A stretch of 17,212 bases of DNA, from NCBI GenBank assembly GCA_964582985.1, contig CAZOUM010000057.1, positions 1-17,212 of the forward strand, read 5' to 3'. Source of the DNA: CAZQYB01 sp964582985. Its GTDB lineage: Bacteria > Planctomycetota > Phycisphaerae > Sedimentisphaerales > Anaerobacaceae. A program made the position numbers and the translations under genes. The stretch's first letter is position 1, and the number at the start of each line of letters is the position of its first letter. Of the stretch, positions 13,025-17,212 are shown piece after piece. The notes under the pieces were generated by a model, which ran no database searches, was not told the origin of the DNA, and was given only the letters and a program-made list of their open reading frames with translations.

Positions 13025-15793
13025 ATGGATAAAGGGGCACATTTTTATAAAACGGATTTTCAAATCCACTCACCAAGAGATGACGCATGGGTTGGTGATG
13101 GAATAACAAAATGGCCAAATGGAAAACCCGTTGCCGATGACGAAAGATCAGCGGTTGCTCGCAGGTTTGTTGCAAAATGTCGAGAGTTAGGAATTGAAGC
13201 TGTAGGGATAACTGACCATCATGACGTCTGCTTTGTAAAATACTTTCAACTGGCTGCACAAGAGGACAAGACCAGCGATCCTGTACCAAATCCATCTTTA
13301 CAGAATCCAATAATATTTCCAGGTATCGAAATAAATATTCAGCGACTGTGCCAAGCGATAATTTTACTTGATGCGGATACAGATACAACTTTACAGGCGA
13401 TGCTTCTTCAAGCTTTGAATATTGGCAACGTCCATTTGGATGCGCAACCATCAGGGCCTGAGATTATTCCATTAGACTTTGAAAATTTTAGGGCTCTCGA
13501 GAAAACCCTTAATGAGTATTCAAGCGGCGTGTTGGAGGGGAAATTTATAATTCTACCTCATGTGGGAAAGGATGGAAGTCACGGCACTCTATTGAGGCAA
13601 GGTTTTTACCCTGAGTATGTTTCTATGCCTTGTGTTGGTGGATACATTGAACATGATTTAGGCGAACATAATCAGATGTATATTTTAGAAGGGAAAGTTC
13701 GAGAATATGGTTATAAATCTCTCGGAATTTTCCAGACGACTGATTCAAGACGCGAAGATTTTGCTGATTTGGGTAAGAGAAATACATGGGTCAAATTTGC
13801 ACAACCAACAGCTGAAGCACTAAGGCAGGCTTGCTTGGCAAGAGAGTCGCGTATTTATCAAGATGAACCGATATTGCCAACAAGATATATTTCTAAAATC
13901 CAAGTTAGCAATAGTCTTTTCATGGGACCTATTGATACTGAACTTAATCCACAATACAATGCCTTAATTGGAGGACGAGGAACTGGCAAATCAACTATTC
14001 TTGAATATTTACGTTTCGGTTTGCATGATCAAGATTTGTCTGAAGAAAGAAAGAAATTTGTAAACGAAACTTTAATAAATCTAAAACCTATACTTAAAAT
14101 TCATTGGATTATAGAAGGTTCATACCAAATAATCGTTAATGACTTCGATAACAACATCAAGTATCTTCAGGTTCAAGGAGGGCCACTCCAAAAGATAACC
14201 GAAGATTATATTAGGCAGAACTTCCCTATCCAGTCTTACAGCCAAAAACAATTATCAACAGTTGGCGACAGAACGGAAGAATTACAAAGATTTATCATTC
14301 AGCCAATACAGGAAACAGTCATAAAATATGATGAAAAAATAGACACTCTTCGCAAAGAATGTGGAAACCTTTATCAAGAAGTAATTCAGAGGCGCAACAA
14401 GGAAAGAAGCCTGAGAGATTTGATTGCTCATAAAGAATCATTAGAGGCACAAAAAGATGCCATTCAAAAATCATTACCAACAATTGATGAAGATACTAAA
14501 AAAGTTATTGAGGAATACCCACAAAGAAAACAGGATTTGGCACTTGTTGAGTCTTATGAGAACAAAGTCAACGCTGTTTTGATGGATTTTGATAAACTGC
14601 ATACAGATATATCTGTTGGCCTAAGTCTGCCGGAGGGAATAGAAAAACTTACACCAGAAGTGGGCTTGATATTCAATGAGGCTGATAAATTGCTTGAGAA
14701 GGCTGGAAAGGCAATAGAAGAATTACAAAAGGAGATTTCTGGAGATAAGGAAAGTTTAGACGATTCGCTAGTAAATTATAAAAAAGGGTACGCTGATTTC
14801 TTGCAAAGGTACGAAGATGCAAGCCAGAAAACTTTGGCTCATAAAGGTAAAATTCAACAACTTAAAGATCTAATGGACTCATTAAGTACTGTTGGAAACA
14901 GAATTGGAGAATTAGAGAAAGAAATCACAAATTTAGAAAATGCAGAAAATAACTTTTCGGACAAATTGAATGAGTGGGTTTCTTTACATACTCAGAAGGC
15001 TGATTTATTGGAAGAACAATGCAGAAAGTTGAGTGAGAAGTCTGGGGAGGAAATCAAGGCTGAACTGAAACGTGGGGCAGACATTGAAAACGCTCTCAAT
15101 AAATTAAATGAGGCACTTACAGGCGCAAGAATCTCTATAGACCGCTGGGATAATCTAAAAAACATGATTGTACAGTCTGATAGCCCTGTCGAAAAATGGT
15201 CGCAACTAATAAAAGAGCTTAGGCTTTTTGCTGAAATGGAAGCTGGTGATATATTGGATAAAGAAAAAGTTCCCCCGCTTAACTCATGGGAGTTGTTGGA
15301 TAATGCGAAACGTGTAATAATAGAAAGACTCTCTCCAGACAAATGGTTTGAAATTGCTTTTACCAGCCTCAATGACATACCAATATTTTACTATCAAAAA
15401 AATAGAGACCCGATACCGTTTAAAGATGCTTCAGCAGGACAACAAGCAACTGCGTTGCTAAAGGTTCTCTTGCAAGAAGAAAAGGGGCCATTACTAATTG
15501 ATCAGCCAGAGGACGATTTAGACAAAAAAGTAATTGAAGAGATTATTCAAAGTATCTGGCAAGCAAAACAAAAACGACAAATAATTTTTGCCAGTCATGA
15601 TCCCAATTTGGTCGTAAATGGTGATGCAGAACTTGTTATTCATTGCGACTATGAATCTCAAACAAACCGAAACAAAGGAAAGATTGAAAATACTGGCTCA
15701 ATTGATGTCAAGGAAATAAGAGATGCTATTACAACGATAATGGAGGGCGGACAAAAAGCGTTTAATTTACGAAAAAAGAAGTATGGTTTCTAA
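13025..15793 (+). CDS. TrlF-type protein: PHP-like domain fused to SMC/ABC-like ATPase
   Basis: A 922-aa protein. The N-terminal PHP-like region shows DFQIHSPRD (11-19), ITDHHD (62-67), PGIEI (99-103), LPHVGK (177-182) and TTDSRR (238-243). An SMC/ABC ATPase follows: Walker A GGRGTGKST (316-324), a long coiled coil (about 430-720), signature SAGQQ (803-807), Walker B LLIDQPEDD (823-831) and switch His858 in FASHDPN. PHP domains are metal-dependent phosphoesterases, so an ATP-gated nuclease or phosphatase is a fair inference. Similar coiled-coil ATPase-nuclease fusions are often defence proteins, but no activity is shown for this one. GAGGG lies just before the ATG. Base composition is AT-richer than the ilv and recG genes, suggesting transfer. 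No partner gene follows on the plus strand. Confidence 0.8.
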   Translation: MDKGAHFYKTDFQIHSPRDDAWVGDGITKWPNGKPVADDERSAVARRFVAKCRELGIEAVGITDHHDVCFVKYFQLAAQEDKTSDPVPNPSLQNPIIFPGIEINIQRLCQAIILLDADTDTTLQAMLLQALNIGNVHLDAQPSGPEIIPLDFENFRALEKTLNEYSSGVLEGKFIILPHVGKDGSHGTLLRQGFYPEYVSMPCVGGYIEHDLGEHNQMYILEGKVREYGYKSLGIFQTTDSRREDFADLGKRNTWVKFAQPTAEALRQACLARESRIYQDEPILPTRYISKIQVSNSLFMGPIDTELNPQYNALIGGRGTGKSTILEYLRFGLHDQDLSEERKKFVNETLINLKPILKIHWIIEGSYQIIVNDFDNNIKYLQVQGGPLQKITEDYIRQNFPIQSYSQKQLSTVGDRTEELQRFIIQPIQETVIKYDEKIDTLRKECGNLYQEVIQRRNKERSLRDLIAHKESLEAQKDAIQKSLPTIDEDTKKVIEEYPQRKQDLALVESYENKVNAVLMDFDKLHTDISVGLSLPEGIEKLTPEVGLIFNEADKLLEKAGKAIEELQKEISGDKESLDDSLVNYKKGYADFLQRYEDASQKTLAHKGKIQQLKDLMDSLSTVGNRIGELEKEITNLENAENNFSDKLNEWVSLHTQKADLLEEQCRKLSEKSGEEIKAELKRGADIENALNKLNEALTGARISIDRWDNLKNMIVQSDSPVEKWSQLIKELRLFAEMEAGDILDKEKVPPLNSWELLDNAKRVIIERLSPDKWFEIAFTSLNDIPIFYYQKNRDPIPFKDASAGQQATALLKVLLQEEKGPLLIDQPEDDLDKKVIEEIIQSIWQAKQKRQIIFASHDPNLVVNGDAELVIHCDYESQTNRNKGKIENTGSIDVKEIRDAITTIMEGGQKAFNLRKKKYGF

Positions 15794-15870
15794 AACAATA
15801 TTAGGAAAACACATGACACGCGGCTCAAGTCGGACCGCCGGCTGTTAGAAACCAGGAGAGGATATAGAAA

Positions 15871-15948
15871 ATGAAAGAGATACCGTTAACGAACGGCCTG
15901 AACGCAAAGGTTGATGACGAGGATTACGAATTGGCAATCCCGTTATAA
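15871..15948 (+). pseudogene. Remnant of an HNH/AP2-type endonuclease gene
   Basis: ATG with AGGAGAGG 10 nt upstream opens 25 codons, MKEIPLTNGLNAKVDDEDYE followed by LAIPL and a stop. The first 20 residues match the typical beginning of phage or homing HNH endonucleases with an AP2-like domain (MKEIPLTQG... VDDEDYE). The rest of such a protein (usually 100-200 aa) is missing, so this is a 5' fragment left after deletion or insertion. It signals past mobile-element activity downstream of the TrlF-like gene. Confidence 0.55.
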
Positions 15949-15992
15949 AATGCTTCACTCAGCCGACCCTCGTTATAAGGACCTTGTGCCAT
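15924..15992 (-). CDS. Possible 22-aa ORF antisense to the endonuclease remnant
   Basis: ATG at 15992 preceded 7 nt upstream by AGGAG opens MAQGPYNEGRLSEAFYNGIA plus NS and a stop. The ribosome-binding site is good but the protein is unrecognised and overlaps the remnant on the other strand. It could be another broken gene start. Confidence 0.2.
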   Translation of the reverse strand: MAQGPYNEGRLSEAFYNGIANS

Positions 15993-16058
15993 GTTTTGAC
16001 TCCTCATCTTGCTTTGTATACAGTCTTTCACAGCGCTAAGCTATATTGTGGCTAGAAG

Positions 16059-16268
16059 TTACCAGTAGCTCTTTGTCCCCTGATAAGAACTCGGGCCATA
16101 GCCCCTTGAACGACCGGTTGGTCGATAGATCCGTGCTCTGGGACCATATCCTCTCGGTTTTGTTTGAGTATATGACCCTCCACTGCCACCACCAGCAAGA
16201 GCTAACAATATTGCAACACCAATAATAGAACCACCGACTTTTGCGATTTCCCATAATACTTTACCCAT
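16059..16268 (-). CDS. Small single-span membrane protein with RGYGP repeats
   Basis: A 69-aa protein of no recognised family. It has one hydrophobic segment (about 11-26, GGSIIGVAILLALA) followed by a glycine hinge. The basic, tyrosine- and glycine-rich tail (32-69) contains RGYGP twice (39-43 and 55-59) and ends SYW. ATG at 16268 with AAGGA 6 nt upstream is preferred; a GTG at 16283 overlapping the upstream stop is an alternative. It lies directly after the HTH/glycine-zipper gene with which it should share a transcript. The tail could be extracytoplasmic or nucleic-acid binding. Function is unknown. Confidence 0.6.
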   Translation of the reverse strand: MGKVLWEIAKVGGSIIGVAILLALAGGGSGGSYTQTKPRGYGPRARIYRPTGRSRGYGPSSYQGTKSYW

Positions 16269-16279
16269 GTCTGTTCCTT

Positions 16280-16894
16280 TCACTTGTTGTCATTATTGCT
16301 AAGATTGATTTCATTGCCCTTTTTCATTATTTCCCATTTGCCGTCAACTTCTTGACAAGACAATTTATTTGCTTCACATATCTTCTTGATTCCTTTGACC
16401 AAGCCGTAGCCTAATAGTCCTGTACTGACCGGAATAGCTGCAACAACACCAATGCCAGTAAGCATTGCCCCTCCTCCTATGGCGGCAAGGCCAGAGGTGA
16501 TTCCTGCTGCAGAAAACCCACTTACAGCACCTGCGGCACCTATCGCAGCTATACTTCCTCCTACTCCCGCAACAGTTCCACCTGTCACTCCCACCATTTC
16601 AGAGATTTTTTCCTTCTCTGATGCGGAAAGCTTTTTGTATTTTGCTGCCCCGATAACACATAAAGCTTGGAGACGATGCATAAACTCGTCTGTTGGACAA
16701 GAATCTTCAGTCATAAGACGCCGAAGTGTGGCTTCTGAAACACCCAGTATACGCGCGAATTCCCGCCTTGATATTTTCAATATGTCCATTACTAATTTTA
16801 GTTTTGTGCCGCAGTTTTCCTTTGTTATAGGCTCCTTGAAATCTTTTTCCTGCTTTTTATCTTTGAATCTCCAATTGGTTTCAGATTTTGTCAT
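16280..16894 (-). CDS. HTH protein with a glycine-zipper membrane segment
   Basis: A 204-aa protein. Residues 33-62 form a helix-turn-helix of the XRE/Cro type (REFARILGVSEATLRRLM). Residues 101-165 are a long Gly/Ala-rich hydrophobic run with GxxxG/AxxxG patterning (GGTVAGVGGSIAAIGAAG, then GFSAAGITSGLAAIGGG), long enough for two or three membrane helices. The tail (166-204) is charged and includes DGKWEIMKKGN. The hydrophobic run loosely recalls the IFI6/ISG12 motif and pore-forming peptides, a weak resemblance. A membrane-tethered regulator, or a toxin-like protein repressing its own gene, are both possible. GAAGGGAAAG precedes the ATG. The small RGYGP protein gene follows. A strong promoter with an overlapping inverted repeat lies upstream, and autoregulation is inferred. 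Confidence 0.7.
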   Translation of the reverse strand: MTKSETNWRFKDKKQEKDFKEPITKENCGTKLKLVMDILKISRREFARILGVSEATLRRLMTEDSCPTDEFMHRLQALCVIGAAKYKKLSASEKEKISEMVGVTGGTVAGVGGSIAAIGAAGAVSGFSAAGITSGLAAIGGGAMLTGIGVVAAIPVSTGLLGYGLVKGIKKICEANKLSCQEVDGKWEIMKKGNEINLSNNDNK

Positions 16895-16921
16895 TTTTCT
16901 TTCCCTTCAACAAAAAAAAGA

Positions 16922-16972
16922 GCGTTATCATGCGTATACGTGCGACTGACTGCAATATACGCACAATAACGC
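16922..16972. promoter_or_regulatory. Operator-like inverted repeat over the promoter of the HTH gene
   Basis: Arms GCGTTATCATGCGTATA (16922-16938) and TATACGCACAATAACGC (16956-16972) pair at 15 of 17 positions around a 17-nt spacer. One arm covers the promoter spacer and part of the -10, the other lies downstream of the start site. Binding by the HTH product would block transcription. Confidence 0.65.
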
Positions 16973-16982
16973 ACGGTGTCAA
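16954..16982 (-). promoter_or_regulatory. Near-consensus sigma70 promoter for the HTH/glycine-zipper unit
   Basis: On the minus strand TTGACA (16977-16982) and TATATT (16954-16959) are spaced exactly 17 bp. An A/T-only stretch (near 16994-17011) lies just upstream and could act as an UP element. Such strength combined with the overlapping inverted repeat suggests a tightly repressed, inducible unit. Confidence 0.7.
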
Positions 16983-17074
16983 TACAAAAAGTGAATTTTT
17001 TAAAAATTTTTATGCTTGTCCTACACACCTCGGTTTTTAGCCTAATGGAAAACTAAGAAAACTCGGTATAGCCA

Positions 17075-17104
17075 CCTATTTTCCTCCGTCCCTATTTTCC
17101 TTCG
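17075..17104. repeat. Direct repeat CCTATTTTCCTYCG
   Basis: CCTATTTTCCTCCG (17075-17088) and CCTATTTTCCTTCG (17091-17104) are 14-bp copies with one difference, spaced 16 bp apart. They sit at the switch from AT-rich to GC-rich sequence and may be the edge of a mobile or repetitive element. Confidence 0.4.
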
Positions 17105-17212
17105 ATCAGGTCGAGGGCAGCTTCGCGGGGATGGCCAAAAAAAGCGCTTTCCCGCTACGACGAGGCGACTCGGCGGACGAGCGCCAGCCGCGGCGAGACC
17201 GCGTCTCGACGG
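17105..17212. other. GC-rich window end, no certain gene
   Basis: Composition jumps to strongly GC-rich. A perfect hairpin CGAGAC-CGC-GTCTCG lies at 17194-17208. An open frame from ATG 17131 runs off the end (MAKKSAFPLRRGDSADERQP and seven more residues), basic and unrecognised. It could be the start of another mobile element or a truncated gene. Confidence 0.35.

Noticed and set aside
12939..13451. 170-aa minus-strand ORF opposite the start of the TrlF-like gene
   Set aside because: Antisense shadow of the PHP-like domain, no motif and no start context.
16036..16254. 72-aa minus-strand ORF in another frame of the small membrane protein gene
   Set aside because: Overlaps the better-supported frame that has AAGGA and a clear membrane segment; this one has Trp-rich, frame-shadow composition.

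Overview
The window looks like a mid-GC bacterial chromosome (about 45-50% GC in the housekeeping part) in the standard genetic code. The best guess for the host is a Planctomycetota/Phycisphaerae-type or similar environmental bacterium. That guess rests only on general gene character and the repeat-rich spacers; no marker here settles the phylum.

Region 1 (1-4711, minus strand) is a run of three genes read leftwards: pcm (protein-L-isoaspartate methyltransferase), recG (branched-DNA helicase) and a TrkH/KtrB-type K+ transporter. Region 2 (4845-7890, plus strand) diverges from it and holds bioD, nadB and the RNase P RNA gene rnpB. The RNA has two expanded helices. Region 3 (7903-12686, minus strand) is the branched-chain amino-acid block: ilvB under a perfect consensus sigma70 promoter with a structured leader of about 210 nt, ilvN, then a very short L34-like gene (rpmH, 9761-9892) with its own promoter, ilvC, and an unrecognised lipoprotein. 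IlvB and IlvN form acetohydroxyacid synthase and IlvC performs the next step of valine/isoleucine synthesis.

Region 4 (about 12,690-17,212) is accessory. It has a repeat-rich spacer, a 922-aa TrlF-type protein (PHP-like N-terminus plus SMC/ABC-like ATPase, AT-richer than the core), a decayed HNH/AP2-endonuclease start, and a two-gene minus-strand unit. That unit encodes an HTH protein with a long glycine-zipper hydrophobic segment and a small membrane protein with RGYGP repeats. Its promoter is TTGACA-17-TATATT, with an imperfect 17-bp inverted repeat over the spacer and -10, which suggests tight, probably autogenous, repression. The last ~110 nt are abruptly GC-rich.

Four spacers carry short tandem repeats of period 7 (CAATNAT- or CGTTAAT-like), and one also has a pyrimidine-rich heptamer run. 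A palindromic ~41-nt element occurs both as the P3 arm of RNase P RNA and in the ilvB leader.
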